Under the pieces are notes generated by a model. It saw only the letters and a program-made list of their open reading frames with translations. It searched no databases and was not told where the DNA came from. 26,008 nucleotides of DNA from positions 1 to 26,008 of the forward strand of contig CAVCYP010000024.1 in NCBI GenBank assembly GCA_963606545.1, given 5' to 3'. The first letter of the stretch is position 1, and the number at the start of each line of letters is the position of its first letter. This stretch comes from UBA9732 sp963606545. Its GTDB lineage: Bacteria; Spirochaetota; Spirochaetia; Sphaerochaetales; Sphaerochaetaceae. The position numbers and the translations under genes are program-made. Positions 8,318-15,418 of this stretch are shown here, piece by piece.

Positions 8318-8346
8318 ATTATAACGCAAATCCCCGTTCGTTTAAA
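8318..8346 (-). promoter_or_regulatory. Promoter of the DUF4143 ATPase gene
   Basis: On the minus strand: -35 TTTAAA (8341-8346), 17-bp spacer (8324-8340), -10 TATAAT (8318-8323). The spacer is exactly the 17-bp core of the first 33-bp repeat, so any factor binding the repeat would cover the promoter. The predicted start near 8311 leaves a leader of about 14 nt. Confidence 0.6.
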
Positions 8347-8409
8347 GCCAAAAACTACGCAAATCCCCGTTCGTTTAAGGCTAAAAACTACGCAAATCCC
8401 CGTTCGTTT
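8324..8409 (-). repeat. Tandem 33-bp direct repeats upstream of the DUF4143 ATPase gene
   Basis: Units are 8324-8356 and 8357-8389 (33 bp each, differing at two positions), then a partial unit 8390-8409. The invariant 20-bp core on the plus strand is ACGCAAATCCCCGTTCGTTT. The 13-bp linkers (AAAGCC or AAGGCT, then AAAAACT) follow the first two cores only. The period of 33 bp is close to three DNA helical turns, so sites would lie on one face. Core 1 fills the promoter spacer. There are too few units and no spacers of CRISPR type. Confidence 0.85.
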
Positions 8410-8453
8410 TTTGTAATTTGTTACAATACAACAAAATGACTTTTATACAGAAA

Positions 8454-8472
8454 GACGGCCTTATTGGCCGTC
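8454..8472 (-). terminator. Possible intrinsic terminator of the SPFH-RHH operon
   Basis: On the minus strand GACGGCC (8472-8466), a 5-nt loop holding the stop codon of the RHH gene, then GGCCGTC (8460-8454) followed by TTTCTGT. The stem is strong but the U-tract is interrupted, so termination may be partial. Confidence 0.5.
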
Positions 8473-8652
8473 CTCCTGACTCTTAAAATTCTTTTTTCTT
8501 CGTTGTTTTACCGCTTCTGAAAGCAAAAACTCAATTTGACCATTTAGGCTTCTAAAATCCTCCTCTGCCCAAGCGTTGAGCTCGTCAAACAGAGTCTTTG
8601 AAACCCTAAGAGGGATTTGTTTTTTTTCTTTCTTCAGATCAGCTTCCTGCAT
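8461..8652 (-). CDS. Arc-type ribbon-helix-helix DNA-binding protein
   Basis: A 63-aa protein. After a Lys-rich start the segment KQIPLRVSKTLFDELNAWAEEDFRSLNGQIEFLLSEAV has the form of an Arc/MetJ-like fold: a short beta strand (IPLRV) then two helices, with N-x-Q-I-E-F-L-L in helix B. It is the second gene of an operon: its ATG lies 18 bp after the SPFH stop and has a good ribosome binding site (GAAGG, 5 nt). Small RHH proteins of this sort are often found next to SPFH genes in Firmicutes and other anaerobes. A role as autorepressor is likely but inferred; paired 9-bp palindromic sites stand in the operon's promoter (9730-9749). Confidence 0.85.
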   Translation of the reverse strand: MQEADLKKEKKQIPLRVSKTLFDELNAWAEEDFRSLNGQIEFLLSEAVKQRRKKNFKSQEDGQ

Positions 8653-8670
8653 AACAACCTTCAGTAAAAA

Positions 8671-9690
8671 TTAATAGATTGAACCGGTATTAACAACAGG
8701 ATTTGCTTCCTTGCTCCCACAAAGGACAACTAGAAGATTTGAAACCATCTGAGCTTTTCTCTCCTCATCAAGGTCAACAACCCCATCTTTTTTGAGCTGA
8801 TCCAAAGCCATCTCAACCATGGAAACTGCACCTTCAACAATCTTCTTTCTAGCAGCAATAACGGCAACGGCCTGCTGTCTCTGGAGCATTGCAGCTGCAA
8901 TTTCAGTTGCATAAGCAATCTGATTGAGCCTTACATCAACAATCTCAATACCTGCCTCTTCCACCTTCGCAGAAAGCTCTTTCTTCATTTGCTCAGCAAT
9001 AAGGCTAGCCGATCCTCTGAGCGTCAGCTCAGCTGCATCATCGTCATCATCGTTATCATCAATAACATCATATGGATACAATCTAGCAACATTACGAACA
9101 ATAGAATCAGTCTGGTTAGAAAGGTACTGAATATAATTATCAATGTTGATGACAGCTTTGGTTGCATTGACAACTCTCCAAATTACAATTGCGCTAACTT
9201 CAATTGGGTTACCAAGTTTATCGTTGACCTTCTGAGCCCCGTTGTCAAAAGTAGAAAGCTTAGTAGAAATGCGCTTAGCAGCAGTTGGAACTTCTACAAC
9301 AACAGGATCTGAACTCTTTCCAGTCTTTACTTTTGCCTGAGCATCTTCATCACGCTTTCTTGGATAAATTGCACTACAGAATGGATTTACAAAGTGAAAA
9401 CCACTCTTATAGATGGTTCCGTAATATTTTCCAAACAAAGATAGGACCAATGCTTCGTTAGGTTTGACTATCTTAAGACCAGCGCATAATATCATAAAAA
9501 AGAAAAAGGCAAGAAGACCAACTATGACAAGAAAAATACCTAAGTCGTTGCCAGCACTAATGAGGGTTCCGCCAAAAATAGCCAGAGCTACTGATGCAAG
9601 CATTCCAAAAATAGAAAGGAACAATATAGCAAGCCCATTCTTTGGATTAAGGATTTTCTCTTCTGTAGAGTTTTGAATCATTGTAGACAT
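8671..9690 (-). CDS. SPFH (stomatin/prohibitin-like) domain membrane protein
   Basis: A 339-aa protein. The start is set by GGAGG (9696-9700) 5 nt before the ATG at 9690; an in-frame TTG at 9705 lies upstream of that site and is rejected. Two hydrophobic segments (about 19-40 and 48-70) are followed by the SPFH domain: KIVKPNEALVLSLFGKYYGT, then a region rich in IVIWRV, then EEAGIEIVDVRLNQIAYATEIAAAMLQRQQAVAVIAARKKIVEGAV, the coiled assembly segment. The ending NLLVVLCGSKEANPVVNTGSIY is typical of this subfamily. SPFH proteins form membrane scaffolds or rings. A run of aspartates (DDNDDDDD, around residues 208-216) sits between the domain halves. It is the first gene of the operon with the RHH protein. 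Confidence 0.9.
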   Translation of the reverse strand: MSTMIQNSTEEKILNPKNGLAILFLSIFGMLASVALAIFGGTLISAGNDLGIFLVIVGLLAFFFFMILCAGLKIVKPNEALVLSLFGKYYGTIYKSGFHFVNPFCSAIYPRKRDEDAQAKVKTGKSSDPVVVEVPTAAKRISTKLSTFDNGAQKVNDKLGNPIEVSAIVIWRVVNATKAVINIDNYIQYLSNQTDSIVRNVARLYPYDVIDDNDDDDDAAELTLRGSASLIAEQMKKELSAKVEEAGIEIVDVRLNQIAYATEIAAAMLQRQQAVAVIAARKKIVEGAVSMVEMALDQLKKDGVVDLDEERKAQMVSNLLVVLCGSKEANPVVNTGSIY

Positions 9691-9729
9691 ATTCACCTCC
9701 AACAATGAACTTCAACACGTGAAATTCAT

Positions 9730-9749
9730 TTGATATCAAATTGATATCA
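9730..9749. promoter_or_regulatory. Paired TTGATATCA palindromic sites (candidate operator)
   Basis: TTGATATCA occurs at 9730-9738 and 9741-9749, 11 bp apart, each containing the palindrome TGATATCA. They cover the -10 and start region of the SPFH promoter on the minus strand (-35 TTTACA 9764-9769, 17-bp spacer, -10 TATCAA 9741-9746). They lie about 25 bp upstream of the permease -35. Tandem palindromic sites about one turn apart suit an RHH repressor. Confidence 0.45.
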
Positions 9750-9773
9750 TTTTAAAACGCGTTTGTAAAGCCC

Positions 9774-9802
9774 TTTAAAAAAATTTTTACAATTTCTATA
9801 AT
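9774..9802 (+). promoter_or_regulatory. Candidate promoter of the APC permease gene
   Basis: TTTAAA (9774-9779), 17-bp spacer, consensus TATAAT (9797-9802), 26 bases before the ATG at 9828. Confidence 0.5.
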
Positions 9803-9827
9803 ACCTGAGATATTTTTGGAGAAAACT

Positions 9828-11189
9828 ATGAATAACGAGAATGGAAAAATCGGGTTATTTACTTGTGTTACAATAATTATCGGCAGTATGATTGGAAGCG
9901 CAATTTTCTCGCTTTCTGGGCTGACAATGTATAAGGCGGGCCCTGGAGCTATAATTTCTTGGGTTTTGGCTGCGGCTATCATGCTGGTTTACGGCTTAAT
10001 TTGTGCCGAGCTCTCTACAAGATTTCCAAAATCGGGCGGAGTGTTTGTTTTCCCATCTAAAGCGCTTGGAAAAACTCAAAGAAGTAGTGCCCTTTGGGGT
10101 TGGATTTCAACTTGGGGTTATATCAACGCAAATATTGTTGCAATTGCCTTTGCGGCTATCTACGTTGCCACCTATCTTGGGGCCGGCTTTAATCTGCCTA
10201 GCGGATTACAAGTTCCACTTGCAATTATTACTATATTGATATGCTTGGTGCTGAACTGTATAAAATTCTCCGTTGCTGGCAAATTAAACAGTTGTCTGGT
10301 GGGGGGTCTTGTAATAGCACTTACAATCTACGTTTGCACCTGCTTTTGCGGTGGAAGCTGGGATGCAGAAATGCTCACCCCGTTCTTCACGCAAGGTAGC
10401 AACGGAACCTTTGGTTTCATGGGCGCAGTTCCAACTGCTATGGTGGGCTACGGCTCTATTGTTGCCATTGCTTTCATGGTTTCTGAGGTTAAAAATCCTT
10501 CCAAGAACGTTCCAAGAGCAGTTCTTATTGCCATGTCTATTGTAGCTGCAATCTATGCTTTAATTATTCTTGCTACACTAGGTTTGGTCTCTGCTTCTTT
10601 TCTTGAGCAGAATCCAGGCATGAGGTACATACCTCTTTACGCTGCCTGTTTCACAAAACTTACAAGTTTTCCATGGCTTGCAAAAGTTGTTTCAATTGCT
10701 GCTATTCTTGCCTTAATTACTACAATGCTGGTAGTGCTTGCGCTAACCTCAAGGGCGGTTCAGGCGGCCGCTGAAGGAGGCCTTCTTCCTAAAGTTTTTG
10801 CCAAATCCAACAAGTTTAAAGTCCCCGCTTTTGCTTCTTGCGTATTAGCCATTCTTGCCGCAATAGTCTCCTGCTTCCCTGCGTTTACAGAACAAATTGT
10901 AGGTTTTGGTACCCTATTTGCTGCAGTTACCATTGTAATTAATATCTTTTCACTCTACGCAGCAAGACGCAGTTTCAAGAAGCAAAATCCAAACTCAATT
11001 GGTGTAATTGGAATCTTTAAGGCCCCTGGTGGAAATCTTCTTCCTGCAGTTGCGCTTATTCTCATCATTGCCTGCTACATTCCAGACATCATTGCCGGTG
11101 GCTGGATTATTTGGGCTTACACCATTGTTTGGTATGCAATTGGACTCTTAGTGTTCAAGCTTTGCTATAAACCTAAAAGCCTTGTCTAA
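9828..11189 (+). CDS. APC-superfamily amino acid permease
   Basis: A 453-aa integral membrane transporter. The start is the ATG at 9828, preceded by GGAGA (9818-9822) with 5-nt spacing; the in-frame TTG at 9816 overlaps this site and is less likely. The N-terminal helix holds the APC substrate/ion motif (IIIGSMIGSAIFSLSG, about residues 13-28), and helix 2 leads into CAELSTRFPKSGG, the usual APC loop. About 12 hydrophobic segments are visible, with a helix-8-like SRAVQAAAEGGLLPKVFAKSN stretch. The pattern resembles basic amino acid/polyamine or glutamate/GABA exchangers, but the substrate cannot be named. It is a single gene whose end overlaps the convergent esterase gene by 42 bp. Confidence 0.9.
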   Translation: MNNENGKIGLFTCVTIIIGSMIGSAIFSLSGLTMYKAGPGAIISWVLAAAIMLVYGLICAELSTRFPKSGGVFVFPSKALGKTQRSSALWGWISTWGYINANIVAIAFAAIYVATYLGAGFNLPSGLQVPLAIITILICLVLNCIKFSVAGKLNSCLVGGLVIALTIYVCTCFCGGSWDAEMLTPFFTQGSNGTFGFMGAVPTAMVGYGSIVAIAFMVSEVKNPSKNVPRAVLIAMSIVAAIYALIILATLGLVSASFLEQNPGMRYIPLYAACFTKLTSFPWLAKVVSIAAILALITTMLVVLALTSRAVQAAAEGGLLPKVFAKSNKFKVPAFASCVLAILAAIVSCFPAFTEQIVGFGTLFAAVTIVINIFSLYAARRSFKKQNPNSIGVIGIFKAPGGNLLPAVALILIIACYIPDIIAGGWIIWAYTIVWYAIGLLVFKLCYKPKSLV

Positions 11190-12026
11190 GGCTTCTTTTG
11201 CCTCAGACAGTCTAATATACATTGGATAGACATGCATTAAATTGTGTGCCATATCCAATGTGACAGACACCCCGGATTCCTTCATTTTCTTCTCAAGTTC
11301 TATTGCATCATCTCTCAGAACTTCAGAGTCAGAAGCAAAGATTAGAGTTGGTGGAAAGCCTGTGAAATTTGCATACAAAGGAGATGCAAGTGGGTTGCTT
11401 AAGACTGCAGGATCAGTAGTCTTGAAATACTCATAAAGCGTTTCAATTCTGTTATTGGTAACTATGCAATCTGTGTCTAAATTCTCAGTGTAGCTTGGAT
11501 AAACTTCTAGATATTGAACACTTGGAGAACACAAAATAATAGCCCGTGGCAGTTCAATGCCTTCATTTTTTGCACTTATAGCAGTAGCTAAGGCCATTGT
11601 TGTGCCTGCACTCTCTCCCCAAAGAATTAGATTTGAAGCACCGTAAATTTTACAAAGCTCCTTATAAACAGTAAAGCAATCCTTCACGCCTTCCGGATAC
11701 GGATGTTCTGGAGCCAAAGCGTAATCTGTAGTATAAACATCCCAATCAAAATTCTGAACCACGTAGGCCGCAAAGGAGCCGTCCATATCCTTTGAACCAG
11801 CAACAAAGCCACCACCATGGTACAAAAGAATCACCTTGTCTCTCTTGCAACCATTGTAGGTGTACAGTTCTCCCTCTATACCGTTAAAACTCATCAAGTG
11901 AGTTTCAACTCCCTCTGGCAACACCGTCTTTGGGCTGTAACGCATCTTAACGTAGTTTGGTTTATTTTCTGGGTCATACCAGTATTTATGTCTGTCTAAG
12001 TATCTGAATAAGTCTGAATGAGTCAT
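11148..12026 (-). CDS. Alpha/beta hydrolase, HSL (hormone-sensitive lipase-like) esterase family
   Basis: A 292-aa cytoplasmic hydrolase from the ATG at 12026. The oxyanion motif HGGG is at 70-73, the nucleophile elbow GESAG has Ser139, the acid is Asp233 (ASDSEVLRDD) and the base His265 (NLMHVYP), a complete HSL-type catalytic set. DYALAPEHPYP is the conserved block after HGGG. It would cleave short-chain or acetyl esters; the substrate is unknown. An in-frame GTG at 12047 lies inside a palindrome and upstream of the -10 box, so it is rejected. The -10 TATAAT (12034-12039) ends 7 bases before the ATG and there is no Shine-Dalgarno sequence, which suggests a leaderless mRNA. Confidence 0.88.
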   Translation of the reverse strand: MTHSDLFRYLDRHKYWYDPENKPNYVKMRYSPKTVLPEGVETHLMSFNGIEGELYTYNGCKRDKVILLYHGGGFVAGSKDMDGSFAAYVVQNFDWDVYTTDYALAPEHPYPEGVKDCFTVYKELCKIYGASNLILWGESAGTTMALATAISAKNEGIELPRAIILCSPSVQYLEVYPSYTENLDTDCIVTNNRIETLYEYFKTTDPAVLSNPLASPLYANFTGFPPTLIFASDSEVLRDDAIELEKKMKESGVSVTLDMAHNLMHVYPMYIRLSEAKEALDKAFRFIAKLEH

Positions 12027-12042
12027 AATCCATATTATATCG

Positions 12043-12056
12043 TGCACGCGCGTGCA
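12043..12056. promoter_or_regulatory. 14-bp GC-rich palindrome in the esterase promoter (candidate operator)
   Basis: TGCACGCGCGTGCA is a perfect palindrome in otherwise AT-rich intergenic DNA. It fills the spacer just upstream of the minus-strand -10 TATAAT (12034-12039) of the esterase gene. A bound regulator would block that promoter. No regulator gene is adjacent. Confidence 0.5.
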
Positions 12057-12120
12057 AGAACATAACCTTTACCTAATTTAGACTTCAAAAATTGCCAAAA
12101 TCCTCAAAATTTATAAAAAA

Positions 12121-12183
12121 TGTTGCGATTTGTTGCAATTTTTTAAAATTTTTCTGTACAACTGCAAAATCTAGGTTTAGAAT
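12121..12183 (+). promoter_or_regulatory. Purine permease promoter with tandem 10-bp repeats upstream
   Basis: TGTTGCGATT and TGTTGCAATT stand in direct tandem at 12121-12140. A promoter follows: TGTACA (12155-12160), 17-bp spacer, TAGAAT (12178-12183). One-turn repeats 14 bp ahead of the -35 suit an activator. I see no purine riboswitch fold between the promoter and the ATG at 12232. Confidence 0.4.
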
Positions 12184-12231
12184 AGCAACCGTTAAAAATA
12201 ATATTTCATCACATTCAAAGGAGAGTAATGT

Positions 12232-13539
12232 ATGGAAAAATTCTTTAAACTTAAGGAGAGAAAGACAACTGTCAAGACAGAGATCATGGCTGGTATCACA
12301 ACCTTCATGACAATGATTTACATCTTAGCAGTTAACCCAGGTATTCTTTCCGCATGTGGCATGGAGTTCTCAAAGGTCTTCTCTGCTACAGCTATTTCAT
12401 CTGCTATCGCATGTCTCGTAATGGGCCTTGTCGCTAATCTTCCATTTGCTCTTTCAGCAGGTATGGGAATTAACGCATTCTTCGCATACACAGTATGTCT
12501 TGGAATGGGCTACAGCTGGAAGTTTGCTTTGACAGCGGTTTTTGTTGAAGGTATCATCTTCATCCTTCTCACACTCTGCAACCTCAGAGAAGCAATCGTT
12601 AACTCAATTCCAGAGAACCTCAAGAAGGCAATTGGTGCAGCAATTGGTTTGTTCATTGCTTTCATCGGCCTCCAGAATGCAGGTATTGTTATTTCTGATG
12701 CAAGTACAGTTTGTGCTCTCAACCCAGCATGGATTACAAGCCCAGCTTGTATTCTTACAGTAATTGGCCTTTTCATTACTGGTGCTTTGGTTGCTAGAGG
12801 AACCAAGGGTGCTCTTCTTATTGGTATTCTTGTAACAACAATCATTGGTATTCCTATGGGCGTTACAAGCTATGCAGGCGGAAGCTATCTCCCATCAGCT
12901 CCTTACTTCCTTGACTTTGAGTTTGGTACAATCTTCTCAAGTGGCAAGACAATCTTTGACTTCATCATTGTCATGTTCACCTTCCTCTTTGTTGATATGT
13001 TTGATACAGTTGGAACCCTCATTGGTTGTGCAGGCAAGTCTGGTATCATAAATGCTGACGGAACAATTCCTAACTGTAAAGAAGCTCTTCTTGCTGATGC
13101 TATTGGCACAACAGCAGGTGCTATCCTTGGAACTTCAACAATTACAACCTTCGTTGAAAGTGCTTCTGGTGTTGCAGAAGGCGGAAGAACAGGTCTCACA
13201 GCTGTCACAGTTGCAGTCCTCTTCCTTCTCTCACTCTTCTTGGAGCCACTCTTTGGATCAATCCCAAGCGCAGCTACAGCTCCAGCACTCATCATTGTTG
13301 GTGTTATGATGATTACTCCTGTTAAGTCTATTGACTTTGACGACTTCACAGAAGGCATCCCATCCTTCATGTGTATCCTCATGATGGTTGTTACCTACAG
13401 CATTTCAAACGGTATTATGTTTGGTGTTATCTTCTACGTTGTTCTCAAGACAATTGCTGGAAAGATTAAAGACATCAACGTCCCAACTTGGGTTCTGTTT
13501 GCTTTGTTCGTAGCAAAGATTGTTGTCAATACAATCTAA
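12232..13539 (+). CDS. AzgA/PbuG-family purine (adenine/guanine/hypoxanthine) permease
   Basis: A 435-aa NCS2-superfamily transporter, the usual length for AzgA/PbuG proteins. Family marks are TEIMAGITTFMTMIYILAVNP at the start, ALSAGMGINAFFAYTVCLGMGYSW (about 76-98), GLQNAGIV, the FLFVDMFDTVGTLIGCAGKSG block with its charged residues, and GTSTITTFVESASGVAEGGRTGLTAV in the substrate-site region. About 12 or more membrane segments are predicted. Such carriers are proton symporters for purine bases. The ATG follows GGAGAG. The downstream gene is adenine deaminase in the same direction, separated by a strong terminator, which supports adenine or related bases as substrate. Confidence 0.93.
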   Translation: MEKFFKLKERKTTVKTEIMAGITTFMTMIYILAVNPGILSACGMEFSKVFSATAISSAIACLVMGLVANLPFALSAGMGINAFFAYTVCLGMGYSWKFALTAVFVEGIIFILLTLCNLREAIVNSIPENLKKAIGAAIGLFIAFIGLQNAGIVISDASTVCALNPAWITSPACILTVIGLFITGALVARGTKGALLIGILVTTIIGIPMGVTSYAGGSYLPSAPYFLDFEFGTIFSSGKTIFDFIIVMFTFLFVDMFDTVGTLIGCAGKSGIINADGTIPNCKEALLADAIGTTAGAILGTSTITTFVESASGVAEGGRTGLTAVTVAVLFLLSLFLEPLFGSIPSAATAPALIIVGVMMITPVKSIDFDDFTEGIPSFMCILMMVVTYSISNGIMFGVIFYVVLKTIAGKIKDINVPTWVLFALFVAKIVVNTI

Positions 13540-13559
13540 TTACTTTAAAGGTAATTATT

Positions 13560-13588
13560 CGCCGCAGGTCTGACCTGCGGCGTTTTTT
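13560..13588 (+). terminator. Strong intrinsic terminator between permease and ade
   Basis: A perfect 10-bp GC-rich stem (13560-13569 with 13573-13582), 3-nt loop and six Ts (13583-13588). Only 16 bases separate it from the ade ATG, and these hold the ade ribosome binding site. An AT-rich inverted repeat TAATTAC/GTAATTA (13537-13543, 13551-13557) sits just upstream. It may act as an attenuator or simply lower ade expression relative to the permease. Confidence 0.9.
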
Positions 13589-13604
13589 AAAAAGGGGCAT
13601 ATAA

Positions 13605-15338
13605 ATGAATAAAGAACAGCTTAAACATCTTATTGATGTAGCCGCTGGTAGAGAGATTGCAGACCTCTGTATAAAAAACTGCAATGTTATTGATGTTTAC
13701 AATAAAGCCGTCTTCAAAGCTGACGTTTACGTTGTAGATGGCCTTTTTGCAGGCTTTGGCGGAGAGAACTTCCCAGCTGCAAAAGAAACCTTTGACGCTA
13801 AGGGCCAGTATATGGCTCCAGGATTCATCAACGGACACGTTCACATTGAATCCTCACACCTCTCGCCTGCTGAATTTGCAAAGCTAGTGGTACCACACGG
13901 AACAACGACAGTTATAGCCGACCCACACGAAATTTGTAACGTATGTGGACTTGCCGGTTTGGATTATATACTTGATGCATCTAAGGATCTTCCTTTGACA
14001 GTTTACTGCCAAATTCCTTCTTGCGTCCCAGCAACCCCATTTGAGAACGCTGGTGCAATTCTCATGGCAAAAGAAATCTCCACCAGAATTGAAAATCCAC
14101 GCGTCCTTGGTCTTGGCGAGCTCATGAACTACGTTGGTGTTGCAGCTTCTGATAGCGACATCTTAGACAAAATCATGGTTGCCAAGAACGAAGGCAAAGT
14201 CATTGACGGCCATTGTCCTGCAATTACCGGCTCCTCCCTTGATGCCTATAGCGCAAGCGGAGTCTGTAACGACCACGAATGTGCAACCGGCGAAGAACTG
14301 CGCGACAGAATCCGCCGTGGCATGTACGTTCTAATTCGCCAGGGTTCAGCTTGCCACGACGAGCGTAACCTCCTCAAAGGCGTAGATCAAAACAACGCTT
14401 CAATGTGTCTCTTCTGTACAGACGACCGTCAGCCAAAGAGCCTTGTTGAAGAAGGCGATATTGATAACAACATTCGCATTGCTCTTGACGAAGGCTTTGA
14501 TGCACCAACCGCAGTCTCTATTGCATCTCTTAACGCTGCAAAGTGTTATAATCTCAAAGACCGTGGTGGAATTGCGCCAGGTCTCAGGGCAGACTTTGTC
14601 TTGGTTAACAACCTTAAAGACTTCAAGGTCACAGAAGTTTATGCTAAAGGCCAACATGTTGCATCCAACGGCGTTTACATTGGACCAGATATCCACGTAG
14701 AGCCAAAGAACGTCAGCGGAAAAGTTAACGTCAAAAACTTCTCCAAAGAACGCCTTACCCTTAAGCTAAAGAGCAACAACGTTAAGACCATCAACATCAT
14801 CCCAGGTTCCGTTGTTACAGAAATTGGAAGTGCAACTGTTAATACCAAAGACGGCATTTGGGTTCGCAATGATGAAGATATTGTAAAGATTGCTGTTGTA
14901 GAAAGACATAAGGGCACTGGAAACATTGGCCTTGGCCTCATTAGAGGTTACGGGCTTAAGGGTGGTGCTGTTGCAACTAGCGTTGCTCACGACTCTCACA
15001 ACATTATTGTTGTTGGAGATAGTGATGCTGACATGGAAGTTGCTGTCAAAAAGCTCATTGAGCTTGGTGGTGGAATTGCCGTGGTCAAAGACGGCAAAGT
15101 GCTTGATTGCATTCAGCATGAGATTGCTGGCCTTATGACAGATAAGCCAGGTGCCGTTGTAGAAGACAAGATTAGCTCAATGCAGGCTCTTGCTCGTAAA
15201 GAACTTAGTATTGGAGACAATGTAGATCCATTCATGACACTTTGCTTCATGGCACTACCTGTCATTCCAGCTATCAAGATTACAGACTTAGGTCTATTTG
15301 ATGTTACTAAATTTGCTTTAACGCCAATTGAGAACTAA
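13605..15338 (+). CDS. ade: Adenine deaminase
   Basis: A 577-aa amidohydrolase of the Ade/YicP type (bacterial enzymes are about 570-600 aa), deaminating adenine to hypoxanthine and ammonia in the cytoplasm. Metal-binding HVHIESSH (about residues 77-84), the PHGTTTVIADPHEI block, GLGELMNY with its Glu, a DGHCPAI His and the FCTDDRQP Asp site are all present. The C-terminal Ade domain ends with a GTGNIGLGLIRGYGLKGGA stretch and a VAHDSHNIIVVG motif. AAGGGG precedes the ATG by 8 nt. The region just 5' is a terminator with no room for a separate promoter, so ade depends on read-through from the permease promoter. Product and pathway fit the upstream purine permease. Confidence 0.96.
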   Translation: MNKEQLKHLIDVAAGREIADLCIKNCNVIDVYNKAVFKADVYVVDGLFAGFGGENFPAAKETFDAKGQYMAPGFINGHVHIESSHLSPAEFAKLVVPHGTTTVIADPHEICNVCGLAGLDYILDASKDLPLTVYCQIPSCVPATPFENAGAILMAKEISTRIENPRVLGLGELMNYVGVAASDSDILDKIMVAKNEGKVIDGHCPAITGSSLDAYSASGVCNDHECATGEELRDRIRRGMYVLIRQGSACHDERNLLKGVDQNNASMCLFCTDDRQPKSLVEEGDIDNNIRIALDEGFDAPTAVSIASLNAAKCYNLKDRGGIAPGLRADFVLVNNLKDFKVTEVYAKGQHVASNGVYIGPDIHVEPKNVSGKVNVKNFSKERLTLKLKSNNVKTINIIPGSVVTEIGSATVNTKDGIWVRNDEDIVKIAVVERHKGTGNIGLGLIRGYGLKGGAVATSVAHDSHNIIVVGDSDADMEVAVKKLIELGGGIAVVKDGKVLDCIQHEIAGLMTDKPGAVVEDKISSMQALARKELSIGDNVDPFMTLCFMALPVIPAIKITDLGLFDVTKFALTPIEN

Positions 15339-15366
15339 CCTTGAGAATTAACCTTGAGAACTAACA
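15328..15366 (+). repeat. Three tandem 13-bp repeats across the ade stop codon
   Basis: TTGAGAACTAACC (15328-15340), TTGAGAATTAACC (15341-15353) and TTGAGAACTAACA (15354-15366) follow one another. The first copy contains the end of ade (stop 15336-15338). They look like slippage duplications. Confidence 0.85.
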
Positions 15367-15367
15367 G

Positions 15368-15398
15368 AAAGGGGCTGCGCAAAACAGCCCCTTTTTTT
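15368..15398 (+). terminator. Intrinsic terminator of ade
   Basis: GGGGCTG (15371-15377), 7-nt loop, CAGCCCC (15385-15391), then seven Ts; flanking A:T pairs lengthen the stem. Confidence 0.9.
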
Positions 15399-15418
15399 AT
15401 TGTGTACTTTAGTTAAAC

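Noticed and set aside
8324..8409. CRISPR array
   Set aside because: Units are contiguous with conserved 13-bp linkers, not unique spacers, and no cas genes are near.
7759..8439. 226-codon plus-strand open frame whose end repeats an 11-residue unit (NYANPRSFKAK)
   Set aside because: It is antisense to the well-supported ATPase gene. The peptide repeat is only the 33-bp DNA repeat (11 codons) read in an open frame.
12057..12231. Purine riboswitch before the purine permease
   Set aside because: I could not find the conserved loop and junction bases of the purine aptamer; the gap is mostly A/T runs plus the tandem repeat.
12903..13382. 159-codon minus-strand open frame inside the permease gene
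   Set aside because: It is an antisense shadow of the purine permease with low-complexity composition and no ribosome binding site.
14766..15119. 117-codon minus-strand frame inside ade
   Set aside because: Antisense shadow; ade is fully supported by family motifs along its whole length.
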